Positions 23,100 through 36,500 of a stretch of 64,000 nt of DNA are shown here, in pieces. This stretch comes from Ciona savignyi (lineage: Eukaryota > Chordata > Ascidiacea > Phlebobranchia > Cionidae). The translations under genes and the position numbers were made by a program. Below the pieces are notes generated by a model. It was not told where the DNA came from, did not search any database, and saw nothing but the letters and a program-made list of their open reading frames with translations. How positions within the stretch are numbered: the first letter of the stretch is position 1; each line of letters begins with the position of its first letter. The DNA is taken from contig CH002890.1 of the NCBI GenBank assembly GCA_000149265.1, positions 778,668 through 842,667 on the forward strand. Direction: 5' to 3'.

Positions 23100-26000
23100 A
23101 CAACTTGATCTTATATACAGTCTAATGTGTAACCTTAGTTACTTGTTTAAGTTTTTTATACTAAAATAATTGTATAGCAACGCGCAGACATTTGTTTTGT
23201 GATCGAAACTAAACTAGGTATCTAACAAAATAGTGTATTGTTAAACATAACAATGTACACCTATGAACGTAAGAGTGACCTATAAACTTTGCGCGGTTAA
23301 AAAGTGTTCTATTGTTGAACCGACAAAACGCTTGTGTATTTGGGTAAGGCAATAGCGGGGCTATATACCTTAACCCAGTAGATAACCCAGTGTCCGACGG
23401 GTTAGTCTGGTGGTTTAGTGCGTCGTCTGAATTAATGCAAAGGTTTTTTAGACCGTGGCTCCTGCAGTCAACAGCTCAGAGAAGCCGAGTTCGATATTTA
23501 TGAAGTAGCGCCCTCATATATTGAATTAATCATCATATGCGTGTTATACTGTATCTGCATTTAGAGTTTTGGATCGCGAGAGTCATAAACGAGTACAGGT
23601 AGCAGCAACAGAAGACCCAAAATAACTCATAAAACGTTACATACATCTCCAAAAAAATAAGGTTACGTTGTAAATGAATCCTAGTTTTTGTAAACAAGTA
23701 CATTAGACTTTCGACTTGAACCTGAATACCCGTACACATTTTACAACAAATCAATCAGCCAATATTCACTACATACCTTTATTTTATTTTTCCTGCTTGA
23801 ACTTAACAAGACCGCACAGCTGACTAAAATTCGTATATTTTCAACCGGGTTACAGCACGAAGGCCGTTTTGTAAACCTTTAGCGCCGATTATTCTTTAAC
23901 AGCAGATACTTCTGGACTAGTAAGGATTTTGTACTTCTGACCCTGAACTTCATTATACAATATCGGCAATAAAGCGGAAAATGCTGAAAATATGCCACTT
24001 TTTTACCAAAGTCGAGGCAAACTATGGGCATGCCAGTTAGGATTCCTAAACCTTCAACTTGATTGAATAATCCATTCTACGTAATGAGATAAGGACCGGA
24101 CATGTCTGTCACCAGCCTTTGGAATCGAAAGAAACCACAAATATAGATAACTCAGGAACCCATTAGTTTCTGCTCTTGTAAAGAATCGTTATACCCTTTG
24201 TGTAAGAAATACCAAGAGTTGTAAGGCTCCTACTAAGCAACCTGATCGTTTCTACATGCAAAAACGTATAGCGTACGGTCAAAATGGGATGTTAAAAATA
24301 GTGGTGGTTTATACAAGCAATCATACAACATTTTACAAAATGGATCTATAATAATGAAGTCCAAGGTCATAAAATTATGTCATTAAATTATTCTAAAGCA
24401 ATAATAGTGTTATGGTGAAATTGAAGGTGTGATACCAGAATAAAGCGGTGTTTACATTTCTCGTCACATATGAAAACAACTTCAACCACTTACTTGCGAA
24501 TATGGTCCACATAAAGTCCTTGAGGCGTCGAAAAAAAACAAAGTGTAATATAAGTCTAACCAGATGTGACGCAAAACCGTTTAGCCGTAAATTTCGTTCT
24601 AAACTAAAGTTTAAAGCACAATGCAAACTTGACGGATGACATACAAAACTCATCTTGGTTCAAGTAGTTGTTATGTCTCGGTCGGATTGGTTTAAAACAG
24701 CGTTAATATGCCCTGAAGTGGTAAAAGCAAGTTAATAGTGTGAAAACGAAATGATTTTATATATATGAATATGAAATAGGTAAGTAATGGTTTAATATCC
24801 ATTACGCAGTTTTGGTTGCAGGTAAAGTCAGGTGCTGGTAGTCTTGCTGAGTTAAATGTTATTCAATAATGCCCTTTGTCCGGTAAGCTTGATTTAAAAT
24901 ATAGTTAAGTAGTAACTAGCTTTATTTAATTCGTTTTATCTAAAAACGAAAGTTTTTTACAACCTACTTGTGATTTGGATTATCTTTGTATAAGTAACCA
25001 GGGACTTGCAATCGGTGAAAAGATAAATATCCTACAATTGCATATCCTAGCTAGTTATTTAACGCCCACTGAGATTGAGATAAGCATAACAGGAATTTCC
25101 CTGTTTTGCCAGATTGCGGTTCTAATGCTTCCGTTTTGATAAAGAACGAGCATGGATTCTGGGTCTTTGACATGATGCGATTTGATACCTGATTGTTAGA
25201 AAAGGTCTAAACCAGTTCTACCCACCGGAAAGAGATGATTAAGCCAGTTAAGTTAATGTGAAAAATACGCACTTTTATGTAAAGAAGTAGTTTTGTTTTT
25301 GTTTTTTTACCGGTCTAAGTTTACATCCCGTAGCAAGCTAGTTACTCCATTCATTTTTAACGATACGTTTTATACGAATCGGACGCGTTAATTTACTCAC
25401 CTATATAACAAACACATCCCATTTACCGAATATAACTCTTGACACTGTTTATTATTGTAATAGAACTTGGTCAAACCCGTAACATTGATACCAACGGACG
25501 AATATGAAACTTAAACCATCGCTCAATGATTGGTTCCCAATATATCATAAATTAAAGGCCTGAGGCAGCAGTCATTTTGATACGTGGTGATACGAGGGGC
25601 ACATTTGGTAAACCATGATCATAACAGTGTGTCACCCGTGTCTCTTTGTTTGAGGACTTTTGAGGTTTCACTTTTTAATTTACCCGGCTCGGTTTCGCTA
25701 GTTTCGTTTTTGTATTGTACACTGTGCATATGGAACCCCGAACCGCTCATATCTCAGTTAACCTTTTGTTACCGGTCCTGGTGTCCAAACCACCACCACT
25801 GTAGTGGGAGGTTGGTTTGTGTATGTCGCATGTATATGATTCGTTCTCTTTTACCATTCGGCCGCTTAACTACTCAATAGAAACGTCATCACTGTAAGAC
25901 TTATGTTTCTGAACTTCGTCTCCAATTGGTAAAACGCACTTCACAACTCTGATAGCCTATAAGAACGGTAAACTTAGATTAGAGCAGCGTTTCTCAAACT

Positions 26001-27059
26001 ATGGGTCGCGACCCACCGGTGGGTCGCAAAAGGAATCTTGGTGGGTCGTGAAAAGTTATAGAAAGCTCTAATTAACTATACTGGCTATTTTCTATACAAA
26101 AATCAAGGGGAAATTATCATAATTGTGACATCACACAATCTTGAATCGTGGCGTGATCTTCACCTGACATCAGGTCGTTGAACCTTTCTTCTCTTACACA
26201 TGTTACAACAACTATATATAAAGTTAAGTGGGTCGCCATAAATTGTGGTAATTAATAGTGGGTCCCAACTCTAAAAAGTTTGAGAACCACTGGATTAGAG
26301 TATTAGACGATCCATGCCACATTAAAATAGCTGACGTATTACTTTAGAGCAAACGGAATAATTTTTGTCTCTAGAGTTTAGAACAATGGATTCGACGTTT
26401 CTTTAATATCGACGAAAGAGAGTGTTATCTACACTACCCCTAAGACACACATGTATGTTCATTTACTTTTAGCTGTCAATTTTCGTATAATTAACTTCTC
26501 CGGTTAAAAACCATAACAAACGGCACTGTGATGTTCCAACTGTCTTAAGCACATACAACATGGCGGTTTAAAGTGGTGTTTTTAAAAAAAAAAAAAATCG
26601 TGGTTGCGTCGAGTTTCCAGCACCGGAACAGCCGCCCAGCCGTGACTTCCTGTTCCTGTGAGCTAATTGAAGTCCAATACACTTCAACACAGTGGTAGTT
26701 GCAGGGTATATGCTTGGTGGGTGGCGCAAATGCGAAACCTGCCAGAGAAGACTGTACAATCTTCAGTTTTTCGTCTGCATTGAAAGAAACACTCATCAAT
26801 GTAATTACATTGGAGAATAATGACGTTATTGTACGATAGTCCGAGATGAAATAATGAAGCTATAATAATAGTTTTCATATTCAAAGGTTACGAAATGTCA
26901 AATTATTGCATTGTTAATCAAATTTTATTGATTAAATTTGAAATAAAGTATCCTTTCCCGACGTCTTAATAAAAAAATAAGCTTAACTTTTGTATTCGAT
27001 ATAACGCAGATTAGTTTTAGGAAAATAACTTGTATGTTTTGTGCATTTGATCGGACTAA
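23100..27059. other. Intergenic region between RMDN and the connexin gene
   Basis: No coding exon is recognised. A tRNA-like fragment (TAGTCTGGTGGTTTAGTGCG) lies near 23405-23425, and an hAT-type element at 25985-26292. A poly(A) tract near 26582-26597 follows a short GC-richer patch. The remaining sequence shows no structure I can name. Confidence 0.5.
25985..26292. mobile_element. 308-bp hAT-type MITE
   Basis: Terminal inverted repeats CAGCGTTTCTCAAACT and AGTTTGAGAACCACTG, flanked by a perfect 8-bp duplication GATTAGAG (25977-25984 and 26293-26300). The interior repeats GGGTCGC near both ends. The end form and 8-bp duplication are diagnostic of the hAT superfamily. Confidence 0.92.
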
Positions 27060-30000
27060 ATGGCTTGGCACCTACTGGAGAAGATTGTTGAACATTCGGC
27101 CGCTCATTCAACAATATTCGGGAAATGGTGGATTGCGTTTATGTTCGTGTTTCGGATTATAGTGGTGGTGAGCGTCGGAGATTCTGTGTACTCCGATGAA
27201 CAAGATGAATTCGTTTGCAACACCAGACAACCAGGTATGGTGTAAAACACCAGGCAACCAGGTATGGTGTGAAACACCAGACAACCAGGTATGGTGTGAA
27301 ACACCAGACAACCAGGTATGGTGTAAAACACCAGACAACCAGGTCATAAATAAAAAACACCAGGCAACCAGATAGGGAGTGAAACACCAGACTATACCGA
27401 GTAACGAGTGAACACTACTTTGCAAGTCCGAAAATCACAAAATGCTGCTTTGATGCCGTGGAATTTATGTCAAATAAACTAGGTTTTAACAATTAATGCA
27501 TTCCAGGTTGCAAGCAGGTGTGTTACAATTTGTTTGCACCGATTTCTCACATTCGATTCTGGGCCTTTCAAATTCTGGCTACCGGGCTACCATGCATGGT
27601 AAGTGATATGTCTAGTGATTCATGTGTTGCGGTGATCCATGGTGACAGAAAAACGCAGGAGCATTCATAGGATTATCTCATGCCTCCTGTGAGTTGCTGA
27701 GGACATTGCACTGTATTTTATATGAGTAAAATGTTTCTGCAATATCAGTTCCACGTTAAGTGCGTTGTCTTAAATATAAAAAAACCTACGGTTTTCGAAC
27801 CACGACCATTTGGGAGAAGGCTTATGATCTACCCGATTATGATAACGGACATTGTTCTTTATTAAATCAATTACCAGAATCTTATGAAGCAAATATCTCA
27901 GATCTTCATTATATTCGCCACTCACAAGTTGGCGGCCTTACCACCCATTCCCCACGATGAAACACACTCCGAGCCGCAAACATCAGACAAAGAAGCACCC
28001 ATGCGTGACCGTGGAAGACGAACTGTGGACGACGAGAAAAAGTAACTAGAGAGTACCAACCACCTGTCTTAGTTATTTTTCGCTTCTCCGTTACCGTAAC
28101 GCAAATAGAATTTTAATGAAAAAATTGAAAAACAGCAAAACTATAGGCCTACAGTAGAAAAACATGACAGTATGGGATACCACAGGTAAAAACAAGACGC
28201 GCGACCGTTAAATATTATAAATGAATTTGAGTAATTAATACGACATGTTTAAATAATTAGATCAATTTAATAAATAATAAACTTAAAGGAAAAGTATATG
28301 GGGTAAAGCGCGACCAAAGCAATGAAATAATTCTAATTCGTTTTTTTGTAAACCCACTGATAAATAGTAATAATATCTTAAAAACATCATTTTTTTAAAT
28401 CTAATAAGCCGTGTAAACAAAATAGTAGTAGTTTAAGGCCCACCTACATAATATAGCAAAAAAATGACAAATCATTCTATTAATCATTTTGTTCAAACAT
28501 TAACAAAATATCCATGTTGCTTTTCGCAAGTAAATCCAAGGAATTCCCCGGAGTATGTCCCTTGATCCGGTTCGATATTTTCCTTCTGACTACGTTAGAA
28601 CGACAAGGCTAATTTTTAGCCAAAAATATGTTAAATTATCATATTTAGCCCTTTCTTTTACAAAAGGACCAACATCAAGTATAAGTAGATATTATATACG
28701 ACAAATGGAAGTACAATTGGGTGTATTTCCCCTCAACAACAGTATTGTGGGATTATGGTCAGCGTGGCCGTGTCATCTACACTCTACAGCAGCGTTTACC
28801 AACCTTATTTGGTCGCGGACTATTTCCTTACCAGCGAAAGTCTTTGCGGACTCAAAGTGCATCAATTTTCAATTAGCGTAAGTCAAAAGTGTAGCGTAAC
28901 TGGACTATGTGCATACGATAGGCTACACCACAGAACACTACAAAACTTTAACAAAATTATCAAATAAAAGTTTTGCAAATTGTTGATGTGCTTGCGGACT
29001 CATTTAAACCTTCTACGGACTCATTTGAGACCGCGGACTCGGGTTGGGAAACACTGCTCTACAGCATGACATTTAAAAACAGACCTAGTGACTATCCGAT
29101 CACGGGTTCAAAACTTGGTCAGGTAACAACAACGACATCCCTACAGATCACAGGGATCAAGGAGTTTGAATTGTTCAAGAAGAAGCACATCACGTGGGCT
29201 TCTGGCCGATGAGTCTTCACAACCACCCGATTATGTCAAGGTAAACTTGGGTTAAAAGGAAAGTGTAACGTCTTAATCCTATAAAACACACGGCAATAGC
29301 TCCTGTAACACGACGATGAGCGCGAGGTAATCTGACGATTGCGCCGTGTGATAACCTTGTGTTTTCCCGTCAGATTTAGGTCTTAACGCTTCTGTAACCC
29401 TAGATAGAGTATATATTGTCTAGGACCGTGACTGGTCTGTTGTATCCCTGGGCAAAAAAAATTAGTCTAAGTCGCTTAATCTCGTGGCTTAATTATAAAA
29501 TTGGGCAGGCACAATCATACTTAGAACACAGTTTAGTTATGGTTGCCCGACAATAATATGCCGATCGTGACAATACCCCTGACATTTTCCATTCACATGG
29601 ATGAACATGAATGCCCCACCAGTACTTTAGATTGTCACCAAATATATCTCGCCCAGGTTCGCAGAGAGAGTAAGGTGAAGCGGGTGAAACTGATGGTGTT
29701 GAAAGCTTACGTTGTGAACGTAGTTACAAGGTGTCTCATCGAATCTGGATTCCTATTCTTACAGGTTGGATGGTGTAACGTTATTTCGTTTAATTAAAAA
29801 ATTATATTTGCGATTGATTGTAATATTACTTACGTTTACAGCCACTTCCGCTATATTCAATATTTATTTATTTTATGACGTGTTTTAACCACTTTTCGTT
29901 TTGTCGTCATTTCCTGTTCTTGTATTATGACGTGTTTTTTTTACCTGCTGCTATTCGTTACCCTGGCAAAAGATGACTGTAAAAACTAATCTTTACAGAT

Positions 30001-30541
30001 CCATTTATACAAATGGACTGTTCCGGAGTTCTTTGAATGCATCCGCTACCCATGTCCGAAGATAGTGGAATGCTACATATCTCGACCGATGGAGAAGACT
30101 GTGTTTCTTTACTTCATGTTCGGTGTTTCAGCCTTGTGCATCGCGATCAACGTCTTTGAACTGCAATATCTCGGCTGGAAGCGATTGAAGCGAGCATTTG
30201 CCCGCAAACCTTCGCTCTCACAAGTTGTACGAACCTTTCCGCTGGAAATGGAACCCGAATCGAAATATGGCGAACGTACTTACTCCGAGCTTGACCGAGC
30301 CCGACCTACCGCTCCCCGTATCATACACCGTTATCCGCTAGCGGCGCCACCGGGCTACTACATTCCTGACGTCGATCCGCCAACTGAAAAATATCGTTCT
30401 CCCGCTAACGGGTTTCCACCAATCAGAATGCGAGCCGCGAGCTTTACCACTTCTGAAAGTGACGTCACAACGGACGATACGATGTCATCAATGGGCAGTG
30501 TTCGTAACATAATGGAGCAAAACGCGCGAGTTTACTTGTAA
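27060..30541 (+). CDS. Connexin (gap-junction protein)
   Basis: Gap-junction channel subunit of the plasma membrane. Exons: 27060-27234, 27507-27598, 27902-28041, 29147-29240, 29657-29764 and 29999-30541, giving 383 aa with all phases consistent. The N-terminus reads MAWHLLEKIVEHSAAHSTIF, then TM1. Extracellular loop 1 has the connexin signature C-x6-C-x3-C (CNTRQPGCKQVC), split by intron 1. TM2 follows (HIRFWAFQILATGLPCM). The cytoplasmic loop is Ser/Arg-rich, and TM3 reads AYVVNVVTRCLIESGFLFLQ. Loop 2 has C-x4-C-x5-C (CIRYPCPKIVEC), then SRPMEKTVF and TM4. The C-tail is Pro/Ser-rich and ends in RVYL. Vertebrate connexins usually have one coding exon, so five introns is a tunicate-like structure. 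Exon 4, entirely in the cytoplasmic loop, rests on phase and splice sites only. Poly(A) signal at 30591. Confidence 0.95.
27217..27390 (+). repeat. ~29-bp minisatellite copying the connexin exon-1 donor
   Basis: About five to six units of ACACCAGACAACCAGGTATG plus GTGTGAA. The first unit is the end of exon 1 itself (codons NTRQP and the donor CCAG|GTATGG at 27235). The later units lie in intron 1 and carry more CAG|GTATGG sites. The last units are degraded (CAACCAGGTCATAAA, CAACCAGATAGGGAG). Confidence 0.92.
28790..29056. mobile_element. 267-bp hAT-type MITE in connexin intron 3
   Basis: Ends CAGCGTTTACCAACC and GGTTGGGAAACACTG, flanked by a perfect 8-bp duplication CTCTACAG (28782-28789 and 29057-29064). 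The interior repeats GCGGACTCATTT-like motifs. It ends 90 nt before connexin exon 4. Confidence 0.9.
29280..29385 (+). repeat. SINE-1 fragment
   Basis: Central block: CACACGGCAATAGCTCCTGT, GCGCGAGGTAATCTGACGAT and TTGTGTTTTCCCG. It lies in connexin intron 4. Confidence 0.65.
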
Positions 30542-30590
30542 ACCAAAACTATATTTTTAAGCGAAGTCATATAATGTATACCGTACATCT

Positions 30591-30596
30591 AATAAA
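30591..30596 (+). terminator. Poly(A) signal of the connexin gene
   Basis: AATAAA 50 nt after the connexin stop codon. Confidence 0.75.
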
Positions 30597-30790
30597 ACTG
30601 TTTTTGTAACTCGCCAAATTTGCTTTTGCATGAAATAAATAGCATTTTGTGTTATTCTACGATAACGTTCTTAAAACTCTTCCACACTATTAACCGTACG
30701 AGACCACTTTGCAGCTTAAGATTTAAACATTTATCACCGAAACGTGGTAAAAATATACATGATATCGCATAGCAGGACGATATATATTAG

Positions 30791-31055
30791 AAGGTCTTTC
30801 AACCGAAAGGTTTTCAAAACTGGTCGCTAGCTAGTCAGTTGTGTCCTTGGGCAAGGCACTTTACGGACATTGCCTTAACCCAGCGGATTAATGGGTTCTA
30901 CCAATGTGAAGGAACGAATGTATTATACACAACACACTGAAATAGCTCCGGTAACCCGACGGTGGGCGCGAGTTGATTTGACGATTGCCCTTGTGTTAAC
31001 TCCCTTGGTTTTCCCATTCACCAGGATAAACATGATTATCCTATCATATATAGGG
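30791..31055 (+). repeat. SINE-1 copy
   Basis: Runs from the tRNA-like half (TTTCAACCGAAAGGTTTTCA, ACTGGTCGCTAGCTAGTC) through CCTTGGGCAAGGCACTTTAC and GCTCCGGTAACCCGACGGTG to CCATTCACCAGGATAAACAT. Confidence 0.85.
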
Positions 31056-31843
31056 AGTATGACTAGGGGATTCGTTCAAAAAGTTTAAACCAATAATTAC
31101 GTCAATATTCCATCCATGCTTTTAATAAACACTATAAGGTTTATGTATATTATAAACATTATACATATGTACCTTTTGTGCTTAAAATAATTTATTGTGG
31201 TCAAGCATCGTTTAGTTTCGGTTTTGCTGCGCTAAAATATGACCTTTGGAAAGACAAATTCTTGAAATTGAATAAAAATCAAGGACAATAGTAAATTTTC
31301 AGAGAAACGTTTATAATGTTTTTGAATTTAAGTCAAAATTAACTTTAAAATATTTGAATAGTGGTGACGGATCGATCTAACAAGACAACGATGACGGTAA
31401 CTTTTCAGTGGTTTCCAGTGGTACCTGTCATAGGGTATCGGTGTAGATTGTGTAGATCACCCTATCTAACCCAGGTGCACAGGGTGGATATAAACCTATT
31501 TGCACATTAGATACATTATATACCAGCGGTTATAGACTGTATATGAACGGACTCAGTAAAATATTAATCGAATCCACCTCTACTGCCAGGATATATCAAA
31601 GTTGAGCAAATGCTTATTACGGTCGGTAGTACCATATCAATACCTAATATCCATTTTAATTAACCGAATTTATTGCACAGCTGAGGAAATGAACTGGCAA
31701 AATTTCGCTGACGAAATCGGTGGGAACGAATACACGACATGGACCAAACCACAAGGATGCTACCGAAAACAATTTTTTTTGTGTTTAAATTGGCATTTCA
31801 ATATACATGGACAATTTATATTTCTAGAATATACCACCTACGG

Positions 31844-32712
31844 CAGGGATGTCCAACCTGCGGCCCGCGGGCCGCAGTGCGGCCCACCTAAGATTTTTGT
31901 GCGGCCCGCTAGTCATTTTGACTCCAAGTAGTATTTTGAACTTTAAAATGTATCAGTCAGCTTTTAGGGGCGCAATAAGAATCAAAATTGCAGAAAGAAA
32001 CATACTGACGACAAACACCTATCCCATTGACTTTGTATTCCAGAAATAAGTTTTTGTTTCTTTCTATATGTGTGTTATTTGTTCCTATTTTCAAAAGTAA
32101 AATTAATGGCTTTTAATTGTTTCTTTATGTACTCATTCAGGGTTGGAATTAAGGGATCGCTCGCGAACCGTTTTCTAAAGTTTGCGAATTACAAAATTTA
32201 ACAAAATCACGAAAATATAAATTACCGGTACTGATTTCGCGAACTTTCAATAATAAATCCTCAACACGTTAATATAACAAGTTTTGCCTTCAACGTAACA
32301 TTATTTATTTACCTTTACTTTGCATTATTGGCGTATAAGCATTTCTATCACAACGCAACAATGGCCATTATGCGTTCATATACCTCGATTTCCTTATTTA
32401 TGATTGGCGACATGCGGCACACCCCTTTTGAATTTACGTTTATTGCAGATTATCATACTTCTAATAAACGGTACTGTCTGCTTTATGTAATAAAAATCTT
32501 TCTGTTTGTTTAAGGCAATTTATCATAACCAAACATTTTTTGAGCGCTTACGCGCGAAAACAATTTTTTCCTTACCAACACATTTCGCAAATCCTTTCAA
32601 AATCATTAATTCGAACCCCTCCATTTTTATTAAAATTTAATGGGTTATGCGGCCCATTAAATTATTTCAAGTGACAATGCGGCCCATTACAATAAAAGGT
32701 TGGACATCCCTG
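31844..32712. mobile_element. 869-bp hAT-type element without coding capacity
   Basis: Ends CAGGGATGTCCAACCT and AGGTTGGACATCCCTG, flanked by a perfect 8-bp duplication ACCTACGG (31836-31843 and 32713-32720). GCGGCCCA motifs are repeated near both ends. No transposase frame is visible; a short frame crossing the left end is accidental. Confidence 0.93.
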
Positions 32713-32837
32713 ACCTACGGTTTCCTGCTACTGTAAATTTATACATCCAACTAGAATCACTTACATATTAGCAACGTCTAAAGAAAGTTGTGATCATGGA
32801 TATATGGGGAATGCTTGTTGCGTTGGGAAAAATTGAA

Positions 32838-32985
32838 GAAACGTGTGAATCATACGCAACACACTACAATAGCTCCGGTAACCCGATGGTGAGCGAAAGG
32901 TGATCTGACGATTGCCCGTGTGTTAACACCCCTTGGTTTTCCTATTCACGGGGATAAACCTGAATATCCTATCCTATTCTTATTA
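32838..32985 (+). repeat. SINE-1 3' half
   Basis: Starts inside the family at CGTGTGAATCATACGCAACA and continues through GTGATCTGACGATTGCCCGT to CACGGGGATAAACCTGAATA and the ATCCTATCC tail. Confidence 0.75.
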
Positions 32986-33506
32986 CGGTAAATAATCCTC
33001 TATGAATTGCACTTTATTAGATTTGTTCTGAAAAAAAAACGATGTAATTGTTCATGCACGAAATGACAAATGCATGGGGTACTACGAGCATTTCGTGGTA
33101 TGTCAAGAAAAGAATCACGAAGTTTTGAATCGGGTAAAATCCGTTTAACAAATAATCATATCCGCAATATAAAATAAATCCGACTACTTCGATTCTCAAT
33201 AACGTTTTCACATTGGTTCAATCCTGTAGTGTAGTTGCGAGGGTATCTTTCACACAAACAACGGTATAAGCCCGGCATATTGAACATAGAACTTACATAG
33301 TGGTCCAGAGTTACGTCATAATTATAGATACGAAAGTGTAAGAATGATACTAGTGAGTCAAATATCAGAGCACTGCAATAACACCAGCACCAATACTTTT
33401 GGAACATAATTACTGTTTTTAAAAATCTATATTTAGATTTGAAAATTATTTTAAGAATAATCACACCATTTTTCATACAGTGCACCATTCATCTCACAAC
33501 ACACCA

Positions 33507-36500
33507 TTACAGCTGAGCTGCCTGGCTTTGAAGAACAGATTGTATGGCCCTGCACAGCCCCTCAGATGCTTGTTTGATGTCATTAAGCTCGTAATACGCG
33601 ATGGAAAGTCGGATGTAGTTGTCGAAATCCCCTTTCACAGATGCTCTGGATAAAGACAATAAGCCAACGTGTATATAGTCGGAAATCTGTCCGGAGGTTA
33701 AGTGCGTCGCCTTTCAATCGAAAGGTTGCAGGTGCGAAACTGGTCGCTAGCTTGTCTGTTGTGTCCTTGGGCAAGGCACTTTACGGACATTGCCTGAACC
33801 CAGATTTTTATTGGGTTCTACCAACGTGTCAATCATATACAACACATTACAATAGCTGTGGTAACCCGACGGTGGGCGCGAGGTGATCTGACGATTGCCC
33901 GTGTGTTATCCCCCTTGGTTTTCCCATTCACGGGGATAAACATGCATAAACTATCGTATCCTACATATATAATAGGATACTCCTGTCTGTTTGTTACTGG
34001 AGATGAGAAAACTCATACGGCTTTATTGCATGGGCAATAAATTACCTCAAGACCAGAGTCGGATTACTGTAGCTATTGTAATAAGTTAAATACAATGAAG
34101 ACAATATGACAGTTTTGTTTATTCAATTATGCCTAATCCATTGTTTGGGCCATTTCGCCAAGTGCACAATCACACAACCAATTAGCCAGCGGCTGGTTTT
34201 GATTGCACCCGATTTCGACTTACAGCCAGACACAATAAGCACGACCAACCAAACAAATATCACAAACACAGAAATAAGAGTCACTTACAGTTCCCCTTTG
34301 ATGAAGGTGATGTTCTCAGTGCTCTTTGCCACTTCAAGGACGGCGGCACTCTTAATATTCTCGGGCATCTTCAGCCACAAGAAGTAACCTCCATTTGGAT
34401 GTGAGATCGAAACTCCAAACTTCGATAATTTCTCCTCCACAATTGAAATTACAGCATCCATCCGATCCTGTACAACAAGTTTGGAATTAACACACAAGAA
34501 ATGGGAAACAGAGAATTCCAATCCGAGAAAAGTATTAACCTACCATTCTTATTAACTCACCACAGAATCAAACTACCATTACATCAATTATCAATTAAAC
34601 AATATTCAGCATCTAGTCTGTAGCCCAATGAATAAAATTACTATTGTCTTGTTATTGCACTGTCAAACCCCTATGTCTTTCACCCATGCACAAGTACCAA
34701 TCAAACCACATACTTTATGAGCCAGCCTTAATTTCTGGACATGCTGGTCTATGAATCCAGCCTTCAGAGCTTCAGATACAACATGGGATGCATAGAAACA
34801 TTGTCCCGACCCGCTGTTTGAAATGTAGCACGTGCGTAACGACTGTATCACATGCTTCGGCGCCTCATACCACCCCATTCGTAAGCCGGGAGCGATTATT
34901 TTCGCAAATGATCCATTGGACACAACATTTCCTGGATGAAAGAGAGACAAATGAGTGCTTATTAAAACCATGCATTTTCAGTATGTAACTACGAGTACCA
35001 GATTTGTAAGCTTTGTACGGTAACATGGCTTATATAGAATGATAGTAGCAAAAAAAAACTGTCGCATATATATACAGGAAGTCATCACATAGCCGCGGAT
35101 GTTATGCAAAAAGCTTGCTAATTAGGGATATTACAAACACATCAACACAGTTGTATTAAGTCTTACCACTTTTATTTAAACCATAAATACATTCGTTAAA
35201 TTTTGTTCAATAACATCCACAATGTAAAGCAATCTAGCTGTGGGCAGAAATGTATTGCCTTGGGAATTAGTACAACTTAATGACAAACCTTGGTAGCCAG
35301 GATCGGTTGGTTTATCGTACGCAAACATCCGCTGCGGCGACGGCTCAAACTTGGTGGGATCACCACTTCCATCCTGCTTATAGTTGAGCACATTATAAAC
35401 ATCATCGCATATAATCAACAACTTGTGTTTCCTTGCAAGCTCAACCAAATGTCGACATTTTTCTAGAACAAGAAATTTGTGTAAGAATATTAGGATCAAT
35501 GATAATGCATTCCTAGTCCCGGTGCTACGGTGCCCTACCATACCCACACAGTAATATGATAAAGGTTTTTTAATTGCCCCGTGTTGCAAACAAAGATCAC
35601 ATTGGTAGGCCGAACTAATATCCCTTGTTTTAAGCAATGCTTGCATAGTGTCTGATGCATGGGGTTTGGTATGTTGTCTAAATTTATTTAAAGAAGGAAA
35701 TACTCTGTATTAGACTAGCTAGAGCAGGGATGGGCAACCCCTGGCATGCGTGCAGAACTTAGCACACCAGCTTGTATTTCTGGCACGCTAGGTCAAGGAA
35801 ATTAGACTCTTTTCTTCAAAGATATTAACTTAAAAGTTGTTGTATTATGTGAGCTTTGGCCACATGCATAATATGTTTATTACCGTAAGTTGTGAAGTAA
35901 GCATTTGATTATTTATTACCGAGTTATTGTTACTCATCAAACACCAAAGAGTACAACAATCCGCTTGCAAATTTCGCAACCTGCTGCCACAGACGAATCG
36001 GACGTGAGGAAATTTGTATGTTTGTGCAGCCAACCAGATGTAGTTAATGTAGCCAAATGTAGTTAATATCAGTTACCCTTTGCATCCTAATTTAGTTTTG
36101 TTAGCAATTTGAGATGCAAAATGTTATAAGGCTAAACATGATGTACCATGTACCGGTAAGGTCATTCGGTATCGGTAAAGGTCATACATGCATATATCGG
36201 CAAGTAAAAAAAGACCGGTAAACTTATTTTACCTGAGCTCATCGTAACATTTATCAAATTGTGTTAATAAGAGTAAAAATTCATCGTTGAACACACTTTT
36301 TCACCTGCCTTATGTTTGCCCTATCAGTAATAAATACAGCGCTTGCTTAGGCACCTTTAAGAATGAAAAAGAAATATGTTTTCAGTGTTAATTGTTAGTT
36401 GGCACGCGGAAGGATTTTGCCATTAATTTTAGCCGATTTTGGCACCCAGACCGAGAAAGGTTGCCCACCCCTGAGGTAGAGTAATGCTGCTACAGACCTA

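Noticed and set aside
27743..27880. Alternative connexin third exon starting after AATATCAG
   Set aside because: It stays open but lacks connexin features and ends at a stop. The acceptor at 27901 gives FATHKLAALPP, which fits the end of TM2 and the loop.
31602..32049. Two overlapping plus-strand frames
   Set aside because: They run across the left end of the hAT-type element at 31844 and have no family resemblance.
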